Part shown: in pieces, positions 47,888 to 57,665 of the stretch
Layout of the letters: every line of letters starts with the position of its first letter
Position numbering within the stretch: the stretch's first letter is position 1
Assembly (NCBI GenBank): GCA_039105265.1
Contig: JAPFFF010000008.1
Location: 5,084,001-5,148,000, forward strand
DNA: 64,000 nucleotides
Direction of reading: 5' to 3'
Source: Tritrichomonas musculus
Taxonomy: Eukaryota > Parabasalia > Tritrichomonadida > Tritrichomonadidae
The notes under the pieces: generated by a model
What the model was told of the DNA's origin: nothing
Seen by the model: the letters and a program-made list of their open reading frames with translations, nothing else
The model's database searches: none
Made by a program: the position numbers and the translations under genes

Positions 47888-49588
47888 ATGAACCAAGCTA
47901 CGCTTTTTTATCAAGGGAAATATGATGAATTACTAAAAGAGCTCGAGAAAATCAAAGATCCATCTATGCAAGAAACACATAATTTTTCTATTGTACGATT
48001 CCTTGCGACGGGTGAAAGCCCTCTTCATTCTCTTGAAGAAATTACATCTCAAATTACATCTCAATCTCCAAATGAACCATGGCCCCAACATCCTTCATGG
48101 AATCTTATCTATTATCATATTGGTCTTTACCATTTTTGCGTTGGTAATTATTCTCAATGTTCAAAAATCCTTGGAAAATTATGGGAAAATCAAGATAGAG
48201 TTGATCGATTAATTATTCTTTGTACTTCACTTCTTACCATTGAACTTTATATTCGTTGTGCTGATTCCACAAATTTAAGTCAAGCTGAATCATTTCTCCA
48301 ACTTCACTTTTCAAATCAAGAATCTATCCAATCTTTTCTTTCCGCCAAAGTTAGTAATGAAAGTTTCGTTCAAAATGTTACATCTTCTGTTTTATTGGCT
48401 CCTTTAAGAGCAAAAGTTGCCAAAGCTTCGCATCTGCCAATTCAAGAAAGCCATCCAATTTTTGAAGAGGTAATTAAATCAATCCAAATTTCACAAGACT
48501 CCAAAAATCGTACTCTTTTTCCTGTTAAAAAATTAATTCCAATTGCTTTTGCAGCTTTATGCATTGATGATACCAACAGATATATTTGGATTCTTGAATC
48601 AGCAGATGATCAGAATCATTTTTCAATTCTTAATAATCGTGGAATTTTAGAACTTATTTCGAAAAGATATTCATCAGCACTTTTGCACTTTTCCAAAGCT
48701 CTCAACGCACGCCACAACTCAGCTATTATTCATCCATTTCAACAAATTGCATATAATATTGGATTATCTCTTTTATTAAATAACGATCCATACCGATCAT
48801 TCAAATACTTTTATTCAATAATACCATTAATGTCAAATTCACCATTTTTATGGCTTAGGCTTACCGAATGCTGTGTCCAATTTTACAAACAGAGAGTTAA
48901 AGAACTTAGGAAGAAATACCAATATTCTCCAGTTATTGCCAAAAGATATAACACTGCAACTAGATCATTTTATATTCTTCCACAAACAGACTATAAAATT
49001 TTTAACAAATATCCACTTCATGGTGAAGAGAAATTTATTAAAGACCTTAATCTCGAATTTGCAGAAAAATGTGCTAACAATGCCATTATGATTTGCAACT
49101 CATTATCATCAAACTCTTCAACAAATTCACCATCAGCTTCAACATTGGAAAATGTTAAGAGAAATTCCGAATTATTATCTTCTTACATTGCGCTAGAGTT
49201 AGGTGATGGTAAGAAAGCTGCAGAAATGGGAAAAATAGTATCATCTGTTCAAAATATCGACGGACAACGCCAGTTTCTTGCTAAAATTTACTCTGCCCAA
49301 GGTCACTCTGCAATGGGTGAAGCTAGTGAAGCAAGAGGCATTCTTTCACGTCTTATGATAGAAAGCAACAAAGTTAGAGAGAAAGAATCACTTGTTGTCC
49401 ATTCAACAACATTCGCCCTCGTTTACATGATGACTCAAGATAAAAAATCACAAGACCAACTGAAAAGAGCTCAAGAATCGACAAATTCTCTTCCAGAAAT
49501 TACTCTTGCTAAAGTTGCAATTGAACTCAAAAATAGGAAGACACAATTGGCAATCAATGCTCTTAATTCATATGTACCATCTTCTTGA
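47888..49588 (+). CDS. CNOT10-like TPR protein (CCR4-NOT complex)
   Basis: 566 aa, helical repeats throughout. CNOT10-like points are YYHIGLYHFCVGNYSQCSKI near residue 76, IAYNIGLSLLLN near 290 and SPFLWLRLTECCVQFY near 318, the last matching the family's PLLWLRLAECC block. CNOT10 is a TPR subunit that, with CNOT11, docks on CNOT1 in the deadenylase complex. It is shorter than the human protein (~744 aa). The gene starts ~160 bp right of the Polinton C remnant, so its promoter is close to the insertion junction. Confidence 0.68.
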   Translation: MNQATLFYQGKYDELLKELEKIKDPSMQETHNFSIVRFLATGESPLHSLEEITSQITSQSPNEPWPQHPSWNLIYYHIGLYHFCVGNYSQCSKILGKLWENQDRVDRLIILCTSLLTIELYIRCADSTNLSQAESFLQLHFSNQESIQSFLSAKVSNESFVQNVTSSVLLAPLRAKVAKASHLPIQESHPIFEEVIKSIQISQDSKNRTLFPVKKLIPIAFAALCIDDTNRYIWILESADDQNHFSILNNRGILELISKRYSSALLHFSKALNARHNSAIIHPFQQIAYNIGLSLLLNNDPYRSFKYFYSIIPLMSNSPFLWLRLTECCVQFYKQRVKELRKKYQYSPVIAKRYNTATRSFYILPQTDYKIFNKYPLHGEEKFIKDLNLEFAEKCANNAIMICNSLSSNSSTNSPSASTLENVKRNSELLSSYIALELGDGKKAAEMGKIVSSVQNIDGQRQFLAKIYSAQGHSAMGEASEARGILSRLMIESNKVREKESLVVHSTTFALVYMMTQDKKSQDQLKRAQESTNSLPEITLAKVAIELKNRKTQLAINALNSYVPSS

Positions 49589-49897
49589 TTCAGAAGGAAA
49601 GGAGAAAAAACAGATAATAATAACTTTTATTTTATTACTTGTTTTTTGAAGATATTATCGATTGTTAATTAAAAAATATTTTGATTAAAATTTGTAAATT
49701 ATTGAAAAGAAAGTTTGTTTATATGCTTTTATTTTTTGCTTCTTTATTTACCTATCACCAAAATATTTCATTCTAAGGCTTCATTAAATTTATTTCCATT
49801 TGAAATAAAATTGGTTAAGATAATACAGTAATTTATGTTAACCTGACACAAACTTTTTCATAAAAAAAAAAAAAAAAAATTAACAAATTTTTCTCTA
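49589..49897. other. AT-rich intergenic spacer
   Basis: About 310 bp, ending in an 18-base A run (49861-49879) shortly before the next start codon. Nothing else seen. Confidence 0.5.
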
Positions 49898-51250
49898 ATG
49901 ATAGAGAATGCAGTATTTCCAAAAATTGAAGATGTGCGTAATTTAATGAATGGTACAAAACAATTAGTAAAAACTGCTAATGTTGTTGATATCCTTTCAA
50001 CATATGCCTCAAATTGCTCAAAACAGATTTCAGACTTTTGTATTGATAGAGCAATTCGTAAAAAAACAAAAGATATCGACATTTTATCTTCTTTACCAGC
50101 CCCAATAGAAATGAATCTCACAAATGAAACGCCAGATTTAAAAAAAAATACTACTTTAAATGAATACAAAAACTCTGACAAAATGAATCAGCAACCATCT
50201 CTTGTAACTTCCTATCCAGTTGTTTCAATTGCTAAAAGCTGGTCACAAGCAAATTTTCTTGCTGGCTCATTAAACAATGCATTTTATTTTCCAATTGAAT
50301 CTTTTTTCAATCAAAAAATTTCAAACCAAGATGAGAATCAAAATATAGAAACCGATTTTCATTCGAATCAATTATCAACAACATTTTTCCCTCCTGGAAA
50401 TCAAATGTCATTTTGCAGGAATGCTTGTTTTCATCCATCAGATGCTTTGTGCGCAATCAGCAAAGACAATTCAATTTATTTGTATGACATATCATCACAA
50501 TACGTAAGAAATGAGAATACTAATGATCATGTTATTACAAAACACAAATTGAAACTTATATCATCATTATTAAATACCCATAAATCATGTATTACAGGGT
50601 TAACTTTTTCTCCAGATGGGTCACACTTTGCATCATCTTCTCTTGACTCATCAATCAAAACCTATGATTTGGTTCGATCAGAAACAATATACAACATAAA
50701 TACCAAAAAGAAAATCACATATCTTGATTCATCATTAAATGGGCAATTTATCGGAGCTACAACAGATACAGGAAATCTAATTTTATTTGATGATAGACAA
50801 GAAGGAAGTACAGCTAGCATATCTGCACATAAATATCGGGCATCTACTCTTTCATTTAATACAGATTCACAATATATAGCAACTGCAGGGAGTGATAAAT
50901 CAGTTGCACTTTTTGATATCAGACAGCCAATCTCATCCGTTTTTAGGCTCTATAAGCATTACGGAACGCCAATTTCAATTTGTTTTGATAATTTTGGTAA
51001 TTTGTGGAGCTCGACAACAGATGGAGAACTTCAAGCTTGGAATATGAGCAACGCAAGAAATGTTTTCAGTACACAATTAACAAGATCAGATGAAGAAGAA
51101 AAAAGTCAATCTAATTCAATCTTTAAAATACTATTTATTGGAACTACAAATTCAATATTGTATTCTATTGGCCACGGTGAACTACGATTAATGGAACTTA
51201 ATGATGAAACTTTTAATAACAATGAGCAGACACTATTTAATTTCGCTTAA
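49898..51250 (+). CDS. WD40 repeat protein, family not resolved
   Basis: 450 aa. The N-terminal ~110 residues are helical with no known domain. WD repeats follow: NACFHPSDALCAISKDNSIYLYDIS, HKSCITGLTFSPDGSHFASS with IKTYD, ATTDTGNLILFDDRQ, TLSFNTDSQYIATAGSDKSV with ALFDIRQP, and a later LWSSTTDGELQAWNM. Six or seven blades are likely. The WD part is a protein-binding propeller. I cannot choose between the many nuclear and cytoskeletal WD families. Confidence 0.75.
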   Translation: MIENAVFPKIEDVRNLMNGTKQLVKTANVVDILSTYASNCSKQISDFCIDRAIRKKTKDIDILSSLPAPIEMNLTNETPDLKKNTTLNEYKNSDKMNQQPSLVTSYPVVSIAKSWSQANFLAGSLNNAFYFPIESFFNQKISNQDENQNIETDFHSNQLSTTFFPPGNQMSFCRNACFHPSDALCAISKDNSIYLYDISSQYVRNENTNDHVITKHKLKLISSLLNTHKSCITGLTFSPDGSHFASSSLDSSIKTYDLVRSETIYNINTKKKITYLDSSLNGQFIGATTDTGNLILFDDRQEGSTASISAHKYRASTLSFNTDSQYIATAGSDKSVALFDIRQPISSVFRLYKHYGTPISICFDNFGNLWSSTTDGELQAWNMSNARNVFSTQLTRSDEEEKSQSNSIFKILFIGTTNSILYSIGHGELRLMELNDETFNNNEQTLFNFA

Positions 51251-51592
51251 ATCATATTATTTTAGATTTTTTTTTCAAATTATAACATAAATTACATTTC
51301 CATGCTATTAACTTTGTAATATCGGCTGTATTATAATATTTGTGCTTAATATATTTTCATAAAAATAAAGAATTCTAATTTTTTTTTTCAATTATTTACA
51401 ATTTTTTTTTGAAAATTTAAATCCTGTAGATTTTAATCTCCTACTAGTTAACTATTAGGCTATAAATGATAATAATTAAATAATAATAATAATAATAAAA
51501 GAACTTTATAAATTTATATTTCGCATATTCAACAAAAATATCACAACTCTATTAGAAATGAGCGAAATTGAGAATATAAATAAACAAAAGAA
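51251..51592. other. AT-rich intergenic spacer between convergent genes
   Basis: 340 bp between two 3' ends, with a run of AAT trinucleotides near 51,480. No gene seen. Confidence 0.5.
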
Positions 51593-52324
51593 TTATTTTG
51601 AATCTAAAAGAGCATCAATATCGACTGAGAATTTCAATTTTTCACCTGGAATTCGAAAATAGTCAATTCCTTTTTCTCTTTTAAGACACATTATCTCATT
51701 ACAACTAGGCGCGATACCAGAAGATACATCTAAAACAATGTTTCCAATCTTTGCTGTTACCTTTCCACTTTGATGAATAAAAAGTGATCCAATTTGTCCA
51801 TCTGCTGCAGAAAAAAGAGGGTTATATTCCATTTGTGCAGAATCATTTGGATATTGGATAGGTAAGGCTGAAGGGAGTTGGACTAGCACTACTTTTTCTT
51901 CTTTTGGCGTATTTAAGATATCAGCAGCCTCTGGAATTGGATTTTTCGAATGAACAAGAGGGAGTGTAACAGCCGAATTTACTTCTCCTTCAATGAAATC
52001 GTCCAACTGAGTATCAAAAAGATCAGTTTTAGGTTTAGGCATAATTGTATTAAAGGTATCTTCATTTTTTCTTTTAGGGGTTACAATAGCGCTGAAGTCG
52101 ATACGTTTATCTTTCCTTTCTTTTTTCGGTGGTGGCCTTTCTTCTTTCTTAGGCTTTGTAGGCTTTGTCCTACAAAGAGCAGTAAAATCTGGAGTTGAAA
52201 TACTGGTTGGCATTGTTCTAGATGCATTTGATTTTGAACGAGCTGCATTAAGGGTAATAATATTACGAAAACTTGGAAGAGGTCTTGGGCTAGGGGGAGT
52301 TTGCTTGGGTTTCGAATCAGTCAT
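51593..52324 (-). CDS. RNA polymerase III subunit RPC4 (POLR3D)
   Basis: 243 aa, shorter than human RPC4 (~398 aa) but with its defining C-terminal domain: LVQLPSALPI, then DGQIGSLFIHQSGKVTAKIG, then NIVLDVSSGIAPSC. RPC4 with RPC5 forms a TFIIF-like heterodimer on RNA polymerase III, acting in initiation and termination. The N-terminal ~110 residues are basic, Pro/Lys-rich and disordered (KKEERPPPKKERKDKR), as in the family. On the minus strand, next to the VHS protein gene on the same strand. Confidence 0.82.
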   Translation of the reverse strand: MTDSKPKQTPPSPRPLPSFRNIITLNAARSKSNASRTMPTSISTPDFTALCRTKPTKPKKEERPPPKKERKDKRIDFSAIVTPKRKNEDTFNTIMPKPKTDLFDTQLDDFIEGEVNSAVTLPLVHSKNPIPEAADILNTPKEEKVVLVQLPSALPIQYPNDSAQMEYNPLFSAADGQIGSLFIHQSGKVTAKIGNIVLDVSSGIAPSCNEIMCLKREKGIDYFRIPGEKLKFSVDIDALLDSK

Positions 52325-52558
52325 ATTTTGAATAATTCGCCAGCACTTTTTGAGAAAACAAAGTTTGAAATTTAATTATAAAAAATATATTAAACCCATT
52401 GCTATTATTTGTTAAAATTTTCAAATTTATATCTAACTGTTTAAGAAAGATAATAATTATTTTCAGATATAGATGAACATCAGCCTACCAATTTCAGTAC
52501 AACAGATATACATCGTTAAGGACCAAAATAGAAAGAGTTAATTAAAAAATATTTTTAT

Positions 52559-53998
52559 TTATTTTTTATTTTGTGGTTGAATATTATCTAAAAAGTCCAT
52601 AAACTGTTTATCAGAAACTCCTCCATTTTGAACGTCAGGTGCAAATTCAAAATCATGAGCTCCTGGTCTCTGTTGTTGTTGTTGTTGTTGTTGTTGTTGA
52701 TTAACAAACGGATTATATTGCTGCTGCTGAGGTTGTTGCTGTGGATATTGTGGGAAAGGATTTTGTTGAGGCTGTTGATATTGATTTTGCTGTTGATGCA
52801 ATTGTTGTTGCTGCCTTAATTGCTGTTGTTGCTGAGTATTTTGGAATGGTGGTGGAAAAGCTGGCGTTTGGTTTTGATTTTGGAATTGCTGCTGATGCTG
52901 GTTTGGATTCTGAAATTGCTGTTGATTTTGGAAAGGCTGTGGTTGATTTGAATATTGGGGATTTTGAAATTGCTGATTTGGATTTGAGTATTGAGGACTT
53001 TGAAATTGTTGTTGTTGATAATTTTGTGGAGGTGGCTGATAAATTGGCTGCTGATTTTGTTGTTGTTGTTGCTGTTGAGGATTTACTGGAACATTTCCAA
53101 GACTTATTAAATCATCAACAATTGTTTGTTGTTGTTGTGGTGGTTGAGCTTGTGGAGGTTGCTGTTGTTGGCATTGCTGCTGTGGGAATTGTTGCTGCTG
53201 AAATTGCTGTCTTTGTGGTTGATTATTGTGTGAATCTGGTGAATTTGGGGTAGGAATACCACGTTTTGAGATATCCTGAAGAAGTTCAATATCAAATTGA
53301 CCATCTTTAGAATAAAGTGAGTAGCATTGCTTACATATATCACAATAGTCTTCTAAATAATGAATGATAGAGAGGACATATTTATCAATCATTGTATCTT
53401 CGAGATCTGTAAGTCTTTGATTAACTTCATTAACATTTGTAACCATTTCAATAAGAGTTTCGTCATCAGCTGGAATTCCTTGGGTTTTTGCTGTGATAAG
53501 GGCTTGTGAAAACATTGAAAGAAGCTCAAAGGCAGTAGAAAAGTCTGAACTGAATTTTTGCTGCATTTTAGGTGTCATAACATACCTATACTTGAATGAG
53601 AATAAACGACGTTGCCAATCTAAAAATGGCTGAGTAAGACAGCGGCTGTCTTGGCATGCTGAAGTCCAAGATTCTGCTGCTGTGCAAAGGACTCTATGGA
53701 CAAAAGGGTCAGAAACTACTGGTTCGTCAGATATTCCAAGAATTGAACTCGAAGACTGAAGAGCTGTTAAAAGGTTTTTCTTTCCATTTTTAAAGAGAGC
53801 ATCAATAAATGAAATTGCATTTAATTTATCTCGACGGTCTGAGCTAATTGCACATTGATGTATAGCATCAAAAATTTCTTGGTCATGATTTCGCGATTTG
53901 TTTAAAATATCAATTAGCGTCATTGCCTTACTCCAGTTGATTTGGTCACTACCACTATGAATAACTTGCTTTACTGCTTTGCTGTATTTGTCTGACAT
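52559..53998 (-). CDS. VHS/ENTH-type adaptor with Gln-rich tail
   Basis: 479 aa. Residues ~1-145 form a helical VHS/ENTH-like solenoid (INWSKAMTLIDILNKSRNHD, RRDKLNAISFIDALFKNGKK, LCTAAESW). A GAT-like helical segment follows at ~150-240 (MVTNVNEVNQRLTDLEDTM). From ~250 to ~465 it is Gln/Pro/Asn-rich, coded by CAA/CAG repeats, with FNPFxN/NPF motifs that in other adaptors bind EH-domain proteins. VHS-GAT proteins of the TOM1/GGA/HSE1 type sort ubiquitinated or Golgi cargo to endosomes. The Q tract is likely length-variable. A long antisense frame over it is a shadow. Confidence 0.7.
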   Translation of the reverse strand: MSDKYSKAVKQVIHSGSDQINWSKAMTLIDILNKSRNHDQEIFDAIHQCAISSDRRDKLNAISFIDALFKNGKKNLLTALQSSSSILGISDEPVVSDPFVHRVLCTAAESWTSACQDSRCLTQPFLDWQRRLFSFKYRYVMTPKMQQKFSSDFSTAFELLSMFSQALITAKTQGIPADDETLIEMVTNVNEVNQRLTDLEDTMIDKYVLSIIHYLEDYCDICKQCYSLYSKDGQFDIELLQDISKRGIPTPNSPDSHNNQPQRQQFQQQQFPQQQCQQQQPPQAQPPQQQQTIVDDLISLGNVPVNPQQQQQQQNQQPIYQPPPQNYQQQQFQSPQYSNPNQQFQNPQYSNQPQPFQNQQQFQNPNQHQQQFQNQNQTPAFPPPFQNTQQQQQLRQQQQLHQQQNQYQQPQQNPFPQYPQQQPQQQQYNPFVNQQQQQQQQQQRPGAHDFEFAPDVQNGGVSDKQFMDFLDNIQPQNKK

Positions 53999-54343
53999 TA
54001 AATAATTGGAATAGAAATTTGATTAATAAAAATTTTTTATCGTTCTTTTTCTTCATTTTTTTGAACGATATTAATCAACTTTTTCAATAGGTAAAATTCA
54101 CCGTTGAAAATGAATATTTTATTGATATATGAATCATTATACTTACAAAATAATATATATCCTCTTTTCTCTTCTTTTTTATATCTAAATATATTTTTAT
54201 TCAAAAAGTTGATTATATGAAAAAAAATTTATTGAAGACATATCTCAAAATCTGAATTACTAAATCATACACTATTACTTTTATTATGAGATATCAATTA
54301 TTTTTATTAATATTAATATTTATAATTTTAAGTGAGAACAGAA
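53999..54343. other. AT-rich intergenic spacer
   Basis: 345 bp with no supported gene. It holds the promoter of the VHS gene and the 3' end of the TFIIA gene. Confidence 0.5.
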
Positions 54344-54946
54344 TTATTGGAAGTTTATTGTTCCATTTTTTACAACTCTTGGGATTCCGTCAATTGTAAA
54401 GTGACAATTGACCACATTCAACAAAAAACCTCTTGCTCCTTTTTTACGCTTCTTTGATTCATAAGTATATTGACAAAAAAGAATATCACGGGCTTTGATT
54501 GGCGCAACCATACTACTGGCTTCACCATCGGAATCTTCACCAAGTCCATCGTCAGATTTATTGTCAGAATTAGAGCTGGAAGATTTACTTGAATTTGAAT
54601 CAGAATCACCAAGATCAGAACTTGACTCTGATTTAGGACTCTCTGGAGAAGAAGAGGAATCAGATGAATCAGAAGAAGTTTCTTCTTTTGGCGGTTGAAA
54701 TAGTTTGAATAAATCATCGTTTTTTGCCTCTTGTTTTTGCTTTGCACGTTTAAGAGGCTGAGATTGAGGTTCAACACACTCGATGTTACACCTTTTCTTT
54801 GTTTGATAGGCCCATTGCTCAGAAATACTTTGTAAAACATTAAAATCACCACCGCTTTCTCTCCATTCATCACCAACGTTTCTTATAACATTTTCTAAAA
54901 CTTCATTATATAGATCTAATGTTCTTTGATTTGGTCTTGGATACAT
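54344..54946 (-). CDS. TFIIA large subunit (alpha/beta, TOA1-like)
   Basis: 200 aa. The N-terminal helical domain LYNEVLENVIRNVGDEWRES then LQSISEQWAYQT matches the four-helix-bundle start of TFIIA-alpha. The middle is acidic Ser/Asp/Glu-rich, as in the family. The C-terminal beta-barrel part is DILFCQYTYESKKRKKGARG then NCHFTIDGIPRVVKNGTINF. TFIIA stabilises TBP on DNA for RNA polymerase II. The start codon is 62 bp from the divergent TAF12-like gene. Confidence 0.82.
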   Translation of the reverse strand: MYPRPNQRTLDLYNEVLENVIRNVGDEWRESGGDFNVLQSISEQWAYQTKKRCNIECVEPQSQPLKRAKQKQEAKNDDLFKLFQPPKEETSSDSSDSSSSPESPKSESSSDLGDSDSNSSKSSSSNSDNKSDDGLGEDSDGEASSMVAPIKARDILFCQYTYESKKRKKGARGFLLNVVNCHFTIDGIPRVVKNGTINFQ

Positions 54947-55008
54947 TTGAAAAAAAGTTAAAAAAATTTCTGACTTTTCATATCATTGAAATATATTCAA
55001 TTTTATAA
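54947..55008. promoter_or_regulatory. Short bidirectional promoter between TFIIA and TAF12-like genes
   Basis: Only 62 bp separate the two start codons. The minus side reads TTTTTTTCAAATG into TFIIA and the plus side ends TATATTCAATTTTATAAATGG. Both have a TTCAA(A/T) element close to the start codon, which may serve as initiator. Inference from spacing and sequence. Confidence 0.45.
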
Positions 55009-55485
55009 ATGGAATCTCAAAAACAACAGCAAATGCGAATTCAAGAAGTAATGCAACGTTTACAGCTGAAACGTAAGAATTTAAAAAGGTGGATCCGTAG
55101 TGCTCTTAAAACACCAGAACGCTCAACAATTAGAGATATTCTCAAAATTATGAACGAAAATGATTCAATTACAGATGACGCTGAATATTTTATTTTAGAT
55201 TATATTGAAAATGCTATCATCAATACAACAACAAATGCTTGTAGATATGCCCGAAGCAGAAAATCAACAACTCTCGAAAAAAAAGACATTGATTATGCAA
55301 TTCAACTACAAATTCTTCATCGAAAAAAGAGGAGCTCTTCTCAAAATATGGAGATTCCTCAGTATTCATCACCTGAGATGGAAGAAATATTTTCAAGCGT
55401 GAAAGAACCCAAACAAGAACATTTGGAAAACCTAGCATTACTTGAAAAATTTCGTCAAGAAAAAAAGGCACAAAATAATCAATGA
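55009..55485 (+). CDS. TAF12-like histone-fold protein (TFIID/SAGA)
   Basis: 158 aa. One histone fold at ~35-105: a helix IRDILKIMNENDSITDDAEYF, helix DYIENAIINTTTNACRYARS, then RKSTTLEKKDIDYAIQLQ. The NACRYARSRKSTTLEKKD block closely follows TAF12 (ACQLARHRKSSTLEVKD). TAF12 pairs with TAF4/ADA1 in TFIID and SAGA. Its N-terminal Gln/Lys helix and C-terminal tail are not family-typical. Divergent with the TFIIA gene. Confidence 0.72.
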   Translation: MESQKQQQMRIQEVMQRLQLKRKNLKRWIRSALKTPERSTIRDILKIMNENDSITDDAEYFILDYIENAIINTTTNACRYARSRKSTTLEKKDIDYAIQLQILHRKKRSSSQNMEIPQYSSPEMEEIFSSVKEPKQEHLENLALLEKFRQEKKAQNNQ

Positions 55486-55731
55486 CTCATTCATCGAAAC
55501 ACAAACTCAATTACTTTTCCTGTATAAAAGAATTTTTTTCCGCAATGTTATAATTTAGTTAGTTCATTTTTGAGCCTTTGTTATTAAAATATTCTGATTT
55601 TACTTAGAGTTTTTTTTTTTTTTTTTCAAATATTTCAAACTCAAAGATTGAGAATTAAAAACAGAAAATTGTTTATCAAGATAGTTCCATATTTGTTACA
55701 ACGATGCAACCAGCAGATCATTCCACTTTAA

Positions 55732-57273
55732 TCACCTAAGTAAAGGAGCTCCATTACTTAGAATGCTTTTAACTTTCTTGCTACTTGGGCTCGATGAATT
55801 TTGTGGCCATTTTCTTAGTTCAACAGCACACTTTTTGAATGATCGAACAAAATTTTTACTCTTTTCCTTTCTTTCAGCACCACTAATATCTACACCTCCT
55901 CTATCATCTGGCTTTTTAATGTTTGTTTCAACTAACTTTCCAAATGATGTTACCAATTTGTCAATTAAATCTATAGCCATATCTTTCTTAGAACTAGTAC
56001 TTTTTAAGATCTCTGAGCATATCTCTAAGATTGGCGAACAATGTTCAAGCATAATAAACTTCGGACGTTGATTAAGCAAATAAACAAGATCACAACCCAT
56101 TTCTAGACTACTGCCAAGTTTGCTTTGAGCATCTTCAAGAACTAAAAGAAGTCCTTTTGGCTTTGCAACAGCATCACCAAGACGAGCAATACGATTTTTA
56201 CGTTCAGTAAGTTGAGAAATATAGTTCTGACGACCTTTTAAGAATTCCTTGTAAAGATCCAATGAATTCAAACCTGAGTCTGTGCTAATCATGCCTTGAA
56301 CATTAGAAGGAGTCTTACGGGCAGGAGACCCAACTTTTGAATCTTTGAAAAGGGCAGGATTGAGCTTTACCCTTGTAACTATTGCATGATTACGTTCATA
56401 TGATAATATAAGAACATTGTTTTTAACAAGAGCAATATCAGAAACATGAGAACAACTAAGAGGGACTCTTTCAACTTGAGCTTGTGGGGATGTTGTAGAC
56501 AAAAGCGATAATGAATCATCAGAAGCAGAAATAGCCATATTTGAATCTCCAAAAAATTTAGCTGTAACAATTTTTGATGTATGATGAGGGAATGTTGCAT
56601 CAATAACATCCATTTTCTGAATATCATACATAAAAGTTTTACGATCATTTCCACCAGAAATTAATAATGGGAGCGTAGGATGAAACTTAACAGTTAAAAC
56701 ATTACCCGTGTGCTGAGAAAATGATTTAATTTGAGTAAATTTATTTAAATCGAATATTCTTACTTTACCATCAACTCCTGCAGATGCGGCATATCGTCCA
56801 TCAGAAGAATACGAAACACAATTTACAGGACCTTCATGAGCTTTGATCGTTTGAACAGGATTTGATGATGAAGTAGATAGAACGCGAATTGATCCATCAT
56901 CACCACATGATAAAAATGTTTTTGATGTCTTTTCTGTTGGATTATACGCAACGCAATTAACTGCTGAAGGATGAGCTGACCAATTAATTAATGGCTTCGA
57001 ATTCACCAGATCGAATAATTGGACAGTTCCACCTTGGTTTCCATAACAAATTTCGTTTTCTGTTACAGAAAATATACATGCAGTAGCAGGACTTTGAAGA
57101 GGACCTAATACAGCTGGGGGCGTTTGCTTTCCAATGCTCCATAATGTTAACATTAAGTCTTCACCTCCAGTAGCAAAAACAGATTTTTGACCAAGGCACA
57201 TTGTTGTAATCGCTCCATCATGAGCTTTCACCTTTTGAAGAGTAAAAACTTGATATTTTTTATTCCCTTCCAT
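55732..57273 (-). CDS. Katanin p80 regulatory subunit (KATNB1-like)
   Basis: 513 aa. N-terminal WD40 propeller at ~10-300: KVKAHDGAITTMCLG, SVFATGGEDLMLTLWSIGK, AHPSAVNCVAYNPTEKTS, AHEGPVNCVSYSSDGRYAAS with VRIFDLN, HTGNVLTVKFHPTLPLLISG. The C-terminal con80 domain (~340-480) begins DLYKEFLKGRQNYISQLTER and continues LGSSLEMGCDLVYLLNQRPK, the helical region that binds the p60 katanin ATPase. Katanin severs microtubules at basal bodies and spindle poles. A trichomonad with a large cytoskeleton would use it. Full-length by comparison with the family. Confidence 0.8.
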   Translation of the reverse strand: MEGNKKYQVFTLQKVKAHDGAITTMCLGQKSVFATGGEDLMLTLWSIGKQTPPAVLGPLQSPATACIFSVTENEICYGNQGGTVQLFDLVNSKPLINWSAHPSAVNCVAYNPTEKTSKTFLSCGDDGSIRVLSTSSSNPVQTIKAHEGPVNCVSYSSDGRYAASAGVDGKVRIFDLNKFTQIKSFSQHTGNVLTVKFHPTLPLLISGGNDRKTFMYDIQKMDVIDATFPHHTSKIVTAKFFGDSNMAISASDDSLSLLSTTSPQAQVERVPLSCSHVSDIALVKNNVLILSYERNHAIVTRVKLNPALFKDSKVGSPARKTPSNVQGMISTDSGLNSLDLYKEFLKGRQNYISQLTERKNRIARLGDAVAKPKGLLLVLEDAQSKLGSSLEMGCDLVYLLNQRPKFIMLEHCSPILEICSEILKSTSSKKDMAIDLIDKLVTSFGKLVETNIKKPDDRGGVDISGAERKEKSKNFVRSFKKCAVELRKWPQNSSSPSSKKVKSILSNGAPLLR

Positions 57274-57665
57274 TTAAAAAATAACAAAATAAATTGAATT
57301 TTAATCGAATCTTTCATGTCGAATGAATCATTAAAATATGATTATAAAATATTTTTTTAAATATAATATACCAAAATAAATATTTAAATATAAAATTCTA
57401 ATAAGATAAAATAAATTTTATCGAGATAAACATAAAATACATCAATTTTATTCACTGATCTTAAAAAGTTCTGATTTTATTCAATAATTAATAATGACAT
57501 TTTGAAACAAAAAAAATCATAATATTTTAGTTAATAATAAACTTAATCGATAGATACAGAAAAATTTAAATAATAAATGCTATATTACATGATATATTTT
57601 TTTATTCAAACCAATTTACTTTAATAATATTAATAATTAACATAAGAATAATTATAAAGTATATT
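57274..57665. other. AT-rich intergenic spacer
   Basis: About 390 bp with no supported gene or repeat. Confidence 0.5.

Noticed and set aside
52741-53253. 170-aa plus-strand frame
   Set aside because: Antisense shadow of the CAA/CAG-coded Gln-rich tail of the VHS protein.
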